Shown here piece by piece: positions 43,833 to 53,786 of a stretch of 64,000 bases of DNA. The stretch spans positions 62,001-126,000 of the forward strand of contig CAUFBM010000001.1 in the NCBI GenBank assembly GCA_959023295.1, read 5' to 3'. The stretch comes from an uncultured Collinsella sp. (GTDB taxonomy: Bacteria > Actinomycetota > Coriobacteriia > Coriobacteriales > Coriobacteriaceae). Under the pieces are notes generated by a model that saw only the letters and a program-made list of their open reading frames with translations, ran no database searches and had not been told where the DNA came from. Each line of letters begins with the position of its first letter. Within the stretch, counting starts at the first letter, position 1. A program made the translations under genes and the position numbers.

Positions 43833-45233
43833 ATGGACAAGATCAAGCTCGGCTTTGTGCCCACGCGCCGCAGCATCTTTAGCGCGCCGGACGCAATCAA
43901 GTATCGCGGCCTGACGGCTGATCGCCTGCGCGAGATCGGCGTCGACATCGTGGATATCGACGACATCAATGACGAGGGCCTGCTGTTCGACGACAGCCAC
44001 ATTGAGCCTATCGTCAAGAAATTCCGCGCCGAGGGCGTCGATGGCATTATGCTGTGCCACGCCAACTTTGGCACCGAGTACGTTTGCGCTCGCCTTGCCC
44101 GCGAGCTCGGCCTGCCCGTGCTGCTGTGGGGCCCGCGCGACGAGCGCCCCGAGCCCGACGGCACGCGCCTGCGCGATAGCCAGTGCGGTCTGTTCGCCAC
44201 CGGCAAGGTCCTGCGCCGCTTCCAGGTTCCCTTCACCTACATGACCAACTGCCGCCTGACCGACCCCGAGTTCGAGCGCGGCGTTTGGGACTTTTTGGCC
44301 GTTTGCAACGTGGTCAAGACCTTCAAGCACACCCGCATCCTGCAGATGGCCACCCGTCCATTCGACTTCTGGTCGACCATGTGCAACGAGGGCGAGCTGC
44401 TCGAGAAGTTCAACATCCAGCTTTCGCCTATCCCCATGACCGAACTTGTCCAGGCTGTGCGCGACGCCCAGGCCGACGAGCAGGCCATGGCCGCCATGCT
44501 TGCCCACATCAACGACAGCTTTGAGATCTGCATCCCCGAGGACAAGGTCCCCGCGGTCGCCGGTCTTGCCATCGCCATGAAGCGCTTGGTCGAGAAGTAT
44601 GGCTGCAACGCCGGTGCCATTCAGTGCTGGAACGCTCTGCAGGACGAGCTGGGCATTATGCCCTGCGCCGCCAACGCCATCCTCAACGAGATGGGCATTC
44701 CTATCGTATGCGAGACCGATATCCACGGCGCCATCACCGCGCTGATGGTCGAGGCCGCCGACCTGGGCCGTCACCGCGGCATGTTCGCCGACTGGACCGT
44801 GCGCCATCCCGATAACGAGAACGGCGAGCTGCTGCAGCATTGCGGCCCCTGGCCCTGCAGCTGCGCGGCCGTCAAGCCCAAGCTCACCTACCCGCTGGCT
44901 TTCGATCACCCCGGCGCGCTGACGGCCGAGGCCAAGCACGGCGACCTCACCCTTGCCCGCTTTGACGGCGACAACGGCGAGTACTCGCTGCTGCTGGGCA
45001 ATGCCCGCGGCATCGACGGCCCGGCCGGCATGGGCACCTACCTGTGGGTCGAGGTCGACAACCTCAAGCGCCTCGAGGCCAAGATCGTCGAGGGCCCCTA
45101 CATCCACCACTGCGTCGCTATTCACGCCAACGTGGTGCCGGTGCTCTACGAGGCGTGCAAGTACATCGGCATTGCCCCCGACTTATACGACCCGATTGAA
45201 GAAGACGTCAAAGCCTACCTGCGAGGAGAGTAG
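43833..45233 (+). CDS. L-fucose/L-arabinose isomerase-family protein
   Basis: A 466-residue cytoplasmic protein. It has the FucI/AraA-like fold pattern: LGFVPTRRSIFS at the start, DGIMLCHANFGTE, then the C-terminal metal-binding region with PIVCETDIHGAIT, FADWTVRHPD and HCVAIHAN. Family members interconvert aldoses and ketoses (or are uncharacterised relatives). It starts an operon with a split transketolase and an FGGY kinase. The logic is isomerise, phosphorylate, rearrange, but the sugar is not identifiable. GGGGAGG precedes the ATG. Confidence 0.8.
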   Translation: MDKIKLGFVPTRRSIFSAPDAIKYRGLTADRLREIGVDIVDIDDINDEGLLFDDSHIEPIVKKFRAEGVDGIMLCHANFGTEYVCARLARELGLPVLLWGPRDERPEPDGTRLRDSQCGLFATGKVLRRFQVPFTYMTNCRLTDPEFERGVWDFLAVCNVVKTFKHTRILQMATRPFDFWSTMCNEGELLEKFNIQLSPIPMTELVQAVRDAQADEQAMAAMLAHINDSFEICIPEDKVPAVAGLAIAMKRLVEKYGCNAGAIQCWNALQDELGIMPCAANAILNEMGIPIVCETDIHGAITALMVEAADLGRHRGMFADWTVRHPDNENGELLQHCGPWPCSCAAVKPKLTYPLAFDHPGALTAEAKHGDLTLARFDGDNGEYSLLLGNARGIDGPAGMGTYLWVEVDNLKRLEAKIVEGPYIHHCVAIHANVVPVLYEACKYIGIAPDLYDPIEEDVKAYLRGE

Positions 45234-45235
45234 AA

Positions 45236-46072
45236 ATGGCAACTATCGAAGAGCTTGAATCCCTGCGTTGGGACCTTCGCCGCGATTGCGTCGATATCAT
45301 CATGGCTGGCGCCGGCGGCCATATCGGCGGCGACATGTCGGTGATCGACGCCCTCATGACCCTCTACGCCAACCATCTCAACATTTCGCCCGAGACCGTC
45401 GACGATCCCAACCGCGATCGCTTCGTGCTCTCTAAGGGCCACGCCATGGAGGCTTACTACGCGGTGCTCTGCCACGAGGGCTATCTTGACCTCGACGACG
45501 TCAAGGCCCGCTTCTCCAAGTTCGGCAGCCCCTACATCGGCCACCCCAACAACAAGCTCAAGGGCATCGAGATGAACTCGGGCTCGTTGGGTCACGGCCT
45601 GCCCGTGGCCGTGGGCATGGCGCTCGCCGGCAAGATGGACGGCCGCGACTACCGCGTCTACACCATCATGGGCGACGGCGAGCTTGCCGAGGGCTCGGTC
45701 TGGGAGGGCGCCATGAGCGGCGGCAACTACCAGCTCGATAACCTGTGCGCGCTCGTGGACCGCAACCGCCTGCAGATCAGCGGCAGCACCGAGGACGTTA
45801 TGAAGCAGGACTCGCAGGAGGAGCGCTGGGCGGCCTTCGGATGGAACGTGCTCTCCATTCCGGGCAACGACGTCCGGGCCATCGACGCCGCGCTGACGCT
45901 TGCGGCCGAGACCTGCGGCAAGCCCACGGTCATCATCCTCAACACGGTGAAGGGCTATGGCTCGCCTGTTATGGAGGACAAGGCCGCCTGGCATCATCAC
46001 CTGCCCAACGATGAGGAATATGCCCAGATTATCGCCGATTTCGCTGCCCATAAGGAGGCTATCAATGGCTAA
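45236..46072 (+). CDS. Transketolase, N-terminal (TPP-binding) subunit
   Basis: A 278-residue subunit. It contains LSKGHAMEAYYAVL, NSGSLGHGLPVAVGMALAG and the TPP motif GDGELAEGSVWEGAM (GDG...N-type; the later NLCALVDRNRLQ supplies the Asn region). Such half-length transketolases act as heterotetramers with the product of the next gene, transferring C2 units between sugar phosphates. The ATG lies two bases after the isomerase stop. It overlaps the C-terminal subunit gene by eight bases. Confidence 0.9.
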   Translation: MATIEELESLRWDLRRDCVDIIMAGAGGHIGGDMSVIDALMTLYANHLNISPETVDDPNRDRFVLSKGHAMEAYYAVLCHEGYLDLDDVKARFSKFGSPYIGHPNNKLKGIEMNSGSLGHGLPVAVGMALAGKMDGRDYRVYTIMGDGELAEGSVWEGAMSGGNYQLDNLCALVDRNRLQISGSTEDVMKQDSQEERWAAFGWNVLSIPGNDVRAIDAALTLAAETCGKPTVIILNTVKGYGSPVMEDKAAWHHHLPNDEEYAQIIADFAAHKEAING

Positions 46073-47006
46073 CAAGATCGCCAACCGCAAGGTTATCTGC
46101 GACACGCTGCTCGAGGCCGCCGCAACTGACAAGGACATCGTCGTCCTGTGTTCCGACTCCCGCGGCTCTGCATCGCTCACGCCGTTCTTTGACCAGTATC
46201 CCCAGCAGTCCATTGAGGTCGGCATCGCCGAGCAGGACCTGGTGAGCATCGCCGCCGGTATGGCCTCGTGCGGCAAGAAGGCCTGGGCCGCCTCGCCGGC
46301 GTCCTTTGTGACCACGCGTTCGTATGAGCAGTGCAAGGTCGACGTTTCGTACTCCAACACCAACGTCAAGCTCATCGGCATCTCGGGCGGCGTGTCCTAC
46401 GGCGCTTTGGGCATGAGCCATCACTCCGCGCAGGATATCGCCGCCATGAGCGCGATTCCCAACATGCGCGTGTATCTGCCGAGCGACCGCTTCCAGACCG
46501 CCGAGCTCGTGCGGGCCCTGGTCGCCGATAACAAACCGGCCTACATCCGCGTGGGCCGCAACCCGGTCGAGGACGTGTACACCGAGGACGAGTGCCCGTT
46601 CCAGATGGATCGCGCCACCTGGGTACGCCGCGGCACCGATGTAACGCTCGTCGCTACCGGCGAGATGGTCCGCCATGCCGTGGACGCTGCCGACCTGCTG
46701 GCCGAGCAGGGCATCTCGGCAACGGTACTCGACATGTACTGCGTCAAGCCGCTCGACGCCGAGGCCGTGATTGAGGCCGCCGGTGCCACGCGCGCCGTCG
46801 TGACCGTCGAGGAGCACAGCCCCTTCGGCGGTCTGGGCTCTATGGTCGCGCAGGTGGTGGGCGAGCATTGCCCGCGCCCGGTCAAGTGCCTCTCCCTGCC
46901 CGACGCGCCGGTCATCACCGGCACGAGCCCCGAGGTCTTTGCACACTACGGCCTGACGGGTGTCGGAATCGCCAAGACCGTTGCCGAATTCCTGCCCGCA
47001 GAGTAA
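46065..47006 (+). CDS. Transketolase, C-terminal (pyrimidine-binding) subunit
   Basis: A 313-residue partner of the previous subunit. The pyrimidine-binding domain has IEVGIAEQDLVSIAAGMA with the catalytic glutamate, then a C-terminal transketolase domain with TVLDMYCVKPLDAEAV and VEEHSPFGGLGSMV. AAGGAGG precedes the ATG by six bases within the upstream gene. Gene overlap suggests coupled, stoichiometric synthesis. Confidence 0.9.
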   Translation: MANKIANRKVICDTLLEAAATDKDIVVLCSDSRGSASLTPFFDQYPQQSIEVGIAEQDLVSIAAGMASCGKKAWAASPASFVTTRSYEQCKVDVSYSNTNVKLIGISGGVSYGALGMSHHSAQDIAAMSAIPNMRVYLPSDRFQTAELVRALVADNKPAYIRVGRNPVEDVYTEDECPFQMDRATWVRRGTDVTLVATGEMVRHAVDAADLLAEQGISATVLDMYCVKPLDAEAVIEAAGATRAVVTVEEHSPFGGLGSMVAQVVGEHCPRPVKCLSLPDAPVITGTSPEVFAHYGLTGVGIAKTVAEFLPAE

Positions 47007-47010
47007 TTGG

Positions 47011-47043
47011 AATGTGACAAAGGGACCGTCCCTTTGTCACATT
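47011..47043. repeat. Palindromic repeat between transketolase and kinase genes
   Basis: AATGTGACAAAGGGA / TCCCTTTGTCACATT, perfect 15-bp arms with a 3-base loop. Related in sequence to the 50143 and 48566 repeats. Confidence 0.85.
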
Positions 47044-47062
47044 CGTTTTGAAAGGGGTGGCC

Positions 47063-48553
47063 ATGGGCCGCTACATCATCGGAATCGATCAATCCACGCA
47101 GGGCACCAAGGCGCTGCTGGTAGACGAGGGCGGCCATCTGATTCATCGTGCCGACCGTTCGCATCGCCAGATTGTCAACGAGGCCGGCTGGGTAAGCCAT
47201 GATCCGGCCGAGATTGCCACCAATGTGCTGGCCGTGGCGCGTGCCGTGGTGGAGGAGACCGGGGTCGATCCGGCCGACGTCGCCGGCATCGGCATCTCCA
47301 ACCAGCGCGAGACCACCGTTGCATGGAACCGCACGACGGGCGAGCCACTGTGCGACGCCGTGGTGTGGCAGTGCGCCCGCGCCCGCGAGCTGTGCGACGA
47401 GCTGACCGCGCGCGAGGGTGTGGCCGAGCTGGTGCGCGACACGACGGGTCTGGTGCTCTCGCCCTACTATCCGGCGGGCAAGATGGCCTGGATCCTTGCG
47501 AACGTTCCCGCTGCTGCCGAGGCCGCGGCGGCAGGCGAGCTGTGCCTGGGCACCATCGATGCCTGGGTGGTCTGGACGCTCACGGGCGGCGCAGAGTTTC
47601 GCTGCGACTGGTCCAATGCCAGCCGCACGCAGCTCTTTGACCTGCGCCGTGGCTGCTGGAGCGAGCCGGTGTGCGAGGCCTTTGGCGTCGACGTGGCCTG
47701 CCTGCCGCAGGTGACCGATTCCGATGGCCTGTTCGGCATGACGGATCTGGGCGGCTTTTTGCCAGCGCCCGTGCCCATTCACGGCGTGCTGGGCGACAGC
47801 CACGCGGCCTTGTTCGCGCAGGGCTGCCACAGCCGCGGTATGGCTAAGGCAACCTATGGCACCGGCAGCTCGGTCATGATGAACGTCGGCGACGAGTTCG
47901 TCGCCAGCTCGCACGGGCTCTCGAGCTCGCTCGCATGGCGTATGGACGGCGTGACCGAGTACGTGCTCGAGGGCAACGTGAGCTACGCCGGTGCTGTCAA
48001 GACGTGGCTGCGCGACGATCTGGAGCTCATCAATAACCCCGAGGAAGTTACCGACCTGTGCTACGCCGCCAATCCGGCGAGCCGCGTCTACTTTGTGCCG
48101 GCGTTTACCGGTTTGGGCGCGCCGCACTGGGCGAGTGACGCCGAGGGCTGCGTCTTTGGCATGACGCGTACCACGGGTCGCGCGGAGTTCGTAAAAGCTG
48201 CAGACGAATCGATTGCCTATCAAATCTTTGACGTAATTGACGCAATGGTCGAGGATTCTGGCGCGGCACTTGCCGAGCTTCGCGTTGACGGCGGTCCCAC
48301 GCGCGACGCGTACCTGATGCAGTTTGAGAGCGACTTGGTTGGCTCGCCCATCCGCATCGCGAGCAATGACGAGATGAGCGGCCTGGGCGCGGCCTGGGCC
48401 TGCGGTATTGCGCTGGGCATGTACACGCGCGATGTCGTCGACGTCTACGGCGCCCGCGGCATCGTGGAGCCGTCGATGCCCGCCGACGAGCGCGCCAAAA
48501 AGATCGCCGGCTGGCGCCACGCCGTGAAATCAACGATTGCCTACACAGCCTAG
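47063..48553 (+). CDS. FGGY-family carbohydrate kinase (glycerol-kinase-like)
   Basis: A 496-residue kinase. IGIDQSTQGTKALLVD at the start, SNQRETTVAWNRTTGEPL (about 79-96), DAVVWQCAR and ATYGTGSSVMMN are FGGY ATPase motifs. The first two are closest to glycerol kinase. In this operon, with an isomerase and transketolase, it may act on a ketose such as a xylulose-like sugar instead; substrate is open. AAAGGGG precedes ATG 47063. A palindrome separates it from the transketolase gene. Confidence 0.82.
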   Translation: MGRYIIGIDQSTQGTKALLVDEGGHLIHRADRSHRQIVNEAGWVSHDPAEIATNVLAVARAVVEETGVDPADVAGIGISNQRETTVAWNRTTGEPLCDAVVWQCARARELCDELTAREGVAELVRDTTGLVLSPYYPAGKMAWILANVPAAAEAAAAGELCLGTIDAWVVWTLTGGAEFRCDWSNASRTQLFDLRRGCWSEPVCEAFGVDVACLPQVTDSDGLFGMTDLGGFLPAPVPIHGVLGDSHAALFAQGCHSRGMAKATYGTGSSVMMNVGDEFVASSHGLSSSLAWRMDGVTEYVLEGNVSYAGAVKTWLRDDLELINNPEEVTDLCYAANPASRVYFVPAFTGLGAPHWASDAEGCVFGMTRTTGRAEFVKAADESIAYQIFDVIDAMVEDSGAALAELRVDGGPTRDAYLMQFESDLVGSPIRIASNDEMSGLGAAWACGIALGMYTRDVVDVYGARGIVEPSMPADERAKKIAGWRHAVKSTIAYTA

Positions 48554-48565
48554 AATGGTTTTTCT

Positions 48566-48600
48566 GGGACGGGGATTAAAAAATCATTGGTCCTCGTCCC
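48566..48600. repeat. GGGACGGGG hairpin after the kinase gene
   Basis: TGGGACGGGGATTAAAAAAT is followed by TCATTGGTCCTCGTCCCA: an imperfect stem GGGACG(GGG)A / TCCTCGTCCC. Plausible terminator and member of the GGGAC repeat group. Confidence 0.5.
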
Positions 48601-48603
48601 AGG

Positions 48604-48689
48604 TAGTCAATTTGGGACGGGGCTTTTTTGACTGGTATGATTGGTGCGACCATTCGAACCAGCTAAAAGAGCCCGTCCCAATTTGACTA
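48604..48689. repeat. 86-bp cruciform-like palindrome upstream of luxS
   Basis: TAGTCAATTTGGGACGGG (48604-48621) and its exact inverse (48672-48689). Inside, GGCTTTTTT / AAAAGAGCC and TGGT...ATTGGT-GCG-ACCATT...ACCA continue the symmetry. Ends 15 bp before the luxS start, so it occupies the leader or promoter. Confidence 0.8.
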
Positions 48690-48704
48690 TCGGGAGGATC
48701 TGCC

Positions 48705-49193
48705 ATGGAGCGCATCGCGAGCTTTTCCGTTGACCATCTGCTGCTTGAGCCCGGCGTGTATGTGAGCCGCATCGACCGCGATCCGGCGACCGGCGCCGCC
48801 GTCACCACGTTTGACCTGCGCCTGACCACGCCCAACAAGGAGCCGGTCATGAACACGGCCGAGTGCCACACCATCGAGCACCTGGGCGCGACGTTCCTTC
48901 GCAACCATGCCGAGTGGTCGAGTCGCATTGTCTACTTTGGCCCCATGGGCTGCCGCACGGGTTTTTACCTGGTCGTGTTTGGTGAGGTGACGAGCGAGGA
49001 GATTCTGTCGCTCGTGCGTGAGCTGTTCGAGTTTGTCGCCGGCTTTGAGGGCGATGTCCCCGGTGCCGCTCCCGAGGAGTGCGGTAACTATCTGGACCAG
49101 AACCTCCCCATGGCAAACTGGCTCGCACGCCGCTACCTCGACCGCGACCTGGCCGATATCGACGAGAAGCACCTGCATTATCAGCAGGCGTAA
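48705..49193 (+). CDS. luxS: S-ribosylhomocysteine lyase, AI-2 synthase
   Basis: A 162-residue enzyme of normal length. The zinc motif H55-T-I-E-H59 within ECHTIEHLGATFLRN is complete. The catalytic cysteine of GPMGCRTGFY (about 83) and the zinc cysteine of PEECGNY (about 127) are present. It splits S-ribosylhomocysteine to homocysteine and DPD, the precursor of autoinducer-2, in the activated methyl cycle. GGGAGG precedes the ATG. It is transcribed alone, between an unusual palindrome and a strong terminator. Confidence 0.97.
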   Translation: MERIASFSVDHLLLEPGVYVSRIDRDPATGAAVTTFDLRLTTPNKEPVMNTAECHTIEHLGATFLRNHAEWSSRIVYFGPMGCRTGFYLVVFGEVTSEEILSLVRELFEFVAGFEGDVPGAAPEECGNYLDQNLPMANWLARRYLDRDLADIDEKHLHYQQA

Positions 49194-49221
49194 GGGCTTT
49201 ATCGCCTAAAACGCACGGATT

Positions 49222-49253
49222 GGGCGCCTTCGCTTATGCGGGGGCGCCTTTTT
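49222..49253 (+). terminator. Terminator after luxS
   Basis: GGCGCC / GGCGCC plus inner CGC / GCG around a TTAT loop, followed by TTTTT. Confidence 0.85.
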
Positions 49254-49302
49254 GTTGAGTGGTCAGGACGAGCGTTCAAAATCGCTCATGTTTGTTCTAG
49301 AA

Positions 49303-49328
49303 TGTTCGTATAGTCACATTTACGAACA
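49303..49328. promoter_or_regulatory. Operator-like palindrome before the DUF4867 gene
   Basis: TGTTCGTA (49303-49310) and TACGAACA (49321-49328) are perfect inverted half-sites spaced ten bases apart, immediately before the ribosome site. TTCTAGAA lies just upstream. Fits a DeoR- or GntR-type repressor. Confidence 0.5.
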
Positions 49329-49337
49329 GGAGTGAAC

Positions 49338-49982
49338 ATGCATATCTACCCTGTCTCTGATCCCGAGTTCAAGTCCTATGGCCGCGTGTGGGATGACGTT
49401 CCGACCAGCCTGACCGCTCCACTCGTCGAGGCACTCGCGGCTACGTCCATCCCCGAGGGCAGCAAATACGTGGCCTCCGCGCCCGAGCTCGAGCAGGTTG
49501 AGGGCGCCGACACGCTCGGCCTGCTCATGTACGGCGGCCGCCCCTTCCAGCTCGGCTGGTGCAACGGCCACAACACACGACTCAACTGTCTGGAGTATCA
49601 CCGCGCGAGTGAGTTTAACCTGGGCGCCCGCGACTTTATCCTGCTCGTGGCGCATCGCTGGGAGATCGAGGACGGAAAGCTCGATACCGCGTTCGTCAAG
49701 GCGTTCCGCGTGCCGGCGGGCAAGGTTGTCGAGGTCTTCAACACCACGCTCCACTACACGCCGTGCATGGTCGATGAAAGCGGCTTCCAGGTGATGGTGG
49801 CGCTGCCCGCCGGTACCAACGGTCCGCGCCCCGAGGCCGCAACCGACATGCCTGCCGCCGGTGACAGCTACTGCTACTGGAAGGCCGACAAGTGGGTCCT
49901 CTGCCATGCTGACAGCCCCAAGGCAGCCGAAGGCGGCTACGTGGGCCTCATCGGCAAAAACCTCGACATCACCTGCGACTAG
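49338..49982 (+). CDS. DUF4867-family protein
   Basis: A 214-residue soluble protein I assign from overall similarity to DUF4867 (ureidoglycolate-lyase-like cupin fold). Visible features are MYGGRPFQLGWCNGHN (about 58-73), a beta-rich middle with AHRWEIEDGK, and FNTTLHYTPCM (about 135-145), where the His could bind metal. Members often sit in sugar-isomerisation loci; the function is unknown. CAGGAG precedes ATG 49338. The operator palindrome suggests inducible expression. Confidence 0.65.
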   Translation: MHIYPVSDPEFKSYGRVWDDVPTSLTAPLVEALAATSIPEGSKYVASAPELEQVEGADTLGLLMYGGRPFQLGWCNGHNTRLNCLEYHRASEFNLGARDFILLVAHRWEIEDGKLDTAFVKAFRVPAGKVVEVFNTTLHYTPCMVDESGFQVMVALPAGTNGPRPEAATDMPAAGDSYCYWKADKWVLCHADSPKAAEGGYVGLIGKNLDITCD

Positions 49983-49991
49983 AATCTTCCA

Positions 49992-50046
49992 TCTCAATCT
50001 GTAACATCTAGCGGGCTAAATCGTCTCTACCTGTTACAGATTTAGA
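49992..50046. repeat. 55-bp palindromic repeat, copy E
   Basis: Arms TCTCAATCTGTAACA (49992-50006) and TGTTACAGATTTAGA (50032-50046) with a 25-base loop. Read on the other strand, the loop begins GGTAGAGACGATTTAG, like that of copy A (GGTAGGCCCGATTTGG). Confidence 0.9.
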
Positions 50047-50072
50047 CAAACTGCAGAGGACAGGCCGAACAA

Positions 50073-50127
50073 TTTCAATCTGTAACACCGGGCCCGGTTT
50101 TGGCTGCCTACCTGTTACAGATCGAGA
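50073..50127. repeat. 55-bp palindromic repeat, copy F
   Basis: Arms TTTCAATCTGTAACA (50073-50087) and TGTTACAGATCGAGA (50113-50127), 25-base loop, 81 bp after copy E. Confidence 0.9.
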
Positions 50128-50262
50128 CAAACGGGCCCCAGCCATCACAAAGGTGACTGTCCCCTTTGCGGTGGTTGGGGCAGGCGGGTATCAAAAAGTG
50201 TCAGACGGGACGGTTGCCGGGCGCCTGCGCACGAAAAGAAGTGTCGACCCGCGCTGTTGTCG

Positions 50263-50291
50263 TTGAGTGGCACCCCGTTTGCGGGGATACT
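50263..50291 (+). promoter_or_regulatory. Promoter of the second GH1 gene
   Basis: TTGAGT (50263-50268), a 17-base spacer and GATACT (50286-50291). The spacer and -10 start contain the palindrome CCCCG-ttt-GCGGGG, a possible operator. Confidence 0.5.
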
Positions 50292-50315
50292 GAAACCACG
50301 ACAAGCAGCGTATGA

Positions 50316-51758
<1,443 letters not shown>

Positions 51759-51794
51759 GGAAGCTGAGACACTCAACTTCATAGCCTCCTAATC

Positions 51795-51833
51795 AAGGCG
51801 CCCGGCGAGCAGTTAATGCTCGCCGGGCGCCTT
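51795..51833 (+). terminator. Hairpin after the second GH1
   Basis: Perfect 16-bp stem AAGGCGCCCGGCGAGC / GCTCGCCGGGCGCCTT with a 7-base loop; weak T-run. Confidence 0.7.
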
Positions 51834-51900
51834 GCCGTCTGCGGATTTTGGGACATGCGGCCCGCTTTTTCGACCCATCTGTCGGTACACTAAAAGCACT

Positions 51901-53784
51901 ATGGGTACCCGCGAGCGACATATCGGCCACGCGGCCGCCCGGACCGCGCCGGTTGCGGATCCCAGGGGCGGCAGGCTCTTCGCCATGCCGCGATTCCTTG
52001 TTGGCATAACACATCAGGTGTACCGTCATCGCGTCTTTGCTATCGCCGGCGCCATCACCGCGCTGTTCCTCATGCTTTTGGCGGTCTTGCCGGCGCTGTT
52101 CGCCTTCGACCCCAAACTTTCTAACGTCGTGCTCGCCTATAGCGAGGTGTCCGAAGAGGTCGTGGATGCGCTCGTCCACTCGAGCTCTCTCCCGCTGCTT
52201 GTAGCCGCAATTGTATTTTCGATCTGGGGCGTATCGGTCTATCTGCGCTGTTTGGACTATGTGTTGCGCCGCCGCCTTGTTGCCATCGCCACCATCTGCG
52301 CCCTGTGGATGATCGAAGTCATTCTCAAGTACAAGTCGTTCACGCCGTTCTATGCCACCGTGCTGTGGTACCTGTACTACGTGCCCATGACGCTCATCCC
52401 GCTGCTCTACCAGCTGTGTGGCCTGCGCCTTGCGGGCCTGGAGCAACGCCGCCTGGGTCGCCGCTACCGTGCTGCGCTGTGGCTTGTGGCCATCCTGCTT
52501 ATCGGATTTGTGCTCACCAACGATTTTCACCAGCAGGTCTTCCGCTTTGACCGTACAAGCGACACCTGGAGCAACGATTACACGTACGGCTGGGGTTATT
52601 TCGCCGTTCTCGTGTGGACGGCCTTTGACTTCGTGGCCTTTTTTATCCTGGTTGGTCGGTCCTCGTCCTTTCGCATCCAACGTTTCTCGGGCACGGCAGC
52701 GCTCGTGCTGCTGGGTGGCGCTTTCTTTGCCATCTCATATGCTCTGCGCGTGCCCTGGGCATGGAGGCTCAACTTTTCGCTTGTCTATTGCGTCCTGTGC
52801 GTGGTGGCGATGGAAATCTGTCTCGATTGCGGTGTCATTCCGTCGTATCACGACATCGCCGGCATTTTCGGCACCTTGCCGCTTGACCTCAAAGTTCTAA
52901 CGCGCGACCTGCAGGAAGTCTATGCCACGCCAGTGTCAAAGCCAATGCCGGTGGGCGTGCGCGAGGAGCTGCGGGTCCAGGAGCACGGGCGTGCCCATGC
53001 CTTTGCCGTGGCGTCCGATCCCGATGTGATGTACCGTGCCTTTCCGCTGCTGGGTGGATCGGCGCTGCTTGCCCAAGACGTGTCGGAGCTCAACGAGCTT
53101 AACCGTGAGCTGGCACATCGTCGCATGGAGTTGCAGCGTCAAAACGAGCTGCTCGCCGCCGACTACGACCTTAAGACGCATTTGGCAGATCAAGAGGCCG
53201 AGACCTTGCTGGTCCAAGACGTGGACCAGGCGCTTGCCCGCGCGCTCGAAGGGATGTACGACCTGCTGGGCTCGCTGCCGCCGTTGACTGACGAAGCGTC
53301 TTCGCACGAGCGCTACCGCATGCTCCAGCGCGCCAAGATGCTCGTCGCCTATTGCAAGCGCAAGGGGTCGCTCACGTTGGCACAGCACGGGGAGAGCGGT
53401 TTTGATCGCGACCGCATTCAGCTCATCGCCAACGAGCTCGCAAGCGACCTGCGCACCATCGATATCGATTGCGCCTCGATTATCGCCATACGGCGCCCGT
53501 TGCACGCCAGTACGGTAAGCGCCCTGTACGACTGCGTGTATGACTTTGCGTTTTTTGCCTACACCACCGACCATCCGGCGCTTATGTATCACTTGGGCGA
53601 CCATGACCGATGCAGTGTCGAGCTGCGCGCCACGCTTTTTTCCAACGATGATGCAGATCTTTCGCAGACGCCCGCTGCGCAAGAGCTCGAAAGCGCTCTG
53701 CAAGGGCGCAACGTGGCATACCGCCTTGAGGGCGAGCCCGGCCAGCTGCGCATGATCGTCTTGATGCCGAGGGCGGGTGAGTGA
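51901..53784 (+). CDS. Multi-helix membrane protein with coiled coil and degenerate kinase-like C terminus
   Basis: A 627-residue protein. Seven or eight hydrophobic helices lie between about residues 45 and 315, a 7TM-sensor-like layout. A cytoplasmic region with a coiled coil (LNRELAHRRMELQRQNELLA, about 400-419) follows. The last 150 residues resemble the end of a histidine kinase (RIQLIANELASDLRTI ... GQLRMIVLMP), but I cannot find an H-box or the N-box Asn and G-boxes of a working ATPase. It is followed two bases later by a full histidine kinase and then a regulator. Probably a signalling input or scaffold protein. ATG 51901 has no Shine-Dalgarno, but TACACT lies nine bases upstream (leaderless?). 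ATG 51984 is an alternative. Confidence 0.7.
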   Translation: MGTRERHIGHAAARTAPVADPRGGRLFAMPRFLVGITHQVYRHRVFAIAGAITALFLMLLAVLPALFAFDPKLSNVVLAYSEVSEEVVDALVHSSSLPLLVAAIVFSIWGVSVYLRCLDYVLRRRLVAIATICALWMIEVILKYKSFTPFYATVLWYLYYVPMTLIPLLYQLCGLRLAGLEQRRLGRRYRAALWLVAILLIGFVLTNDFHQQVFRFDRTSDTWSNDYTYGWGYFAVLVWTAFDFVAFFILVGRSSSFRIQRFSGTAALVLLGGAFFAISYALRVPWAWRLNFSLVYCVLCVVAMEICLDCGVIPSYHDIAGIFGTLPLDLKVLTRDLQEVYATPVSKPMPVGVREELRVQEHGRAHAFAVASDPDVMYRAFPLLGGSALLAQDVSELNELNRELAHRRMELQRQNELLAADYDLKTHLADQEAETLLVQDVDQALARALEGMYDLLGSLPPLTDEASSHERYRMLQRAKMLVAYCKRKGSLTLAQHGESGFDRDRIQLIANELASDLRTIDIDCASIIAIRRPLHASTVSALYDCVYDFAFFAYTTDHPALMYHLGDHDRCSVELRATLFSNDDADLSQTPAAQELESALQGRNVAYRLEGEPGQLRMIVLMPRAGE

Positions 53785-53786
53785 CG

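Noticed and set aside
48640..48665. Possible tRNA T-arm (ATTCGAACC) upstream of luxS
   Set aside because: No acceptor stem, D-arm or anticodon arm at proper spacing; it is part of the palindrome.
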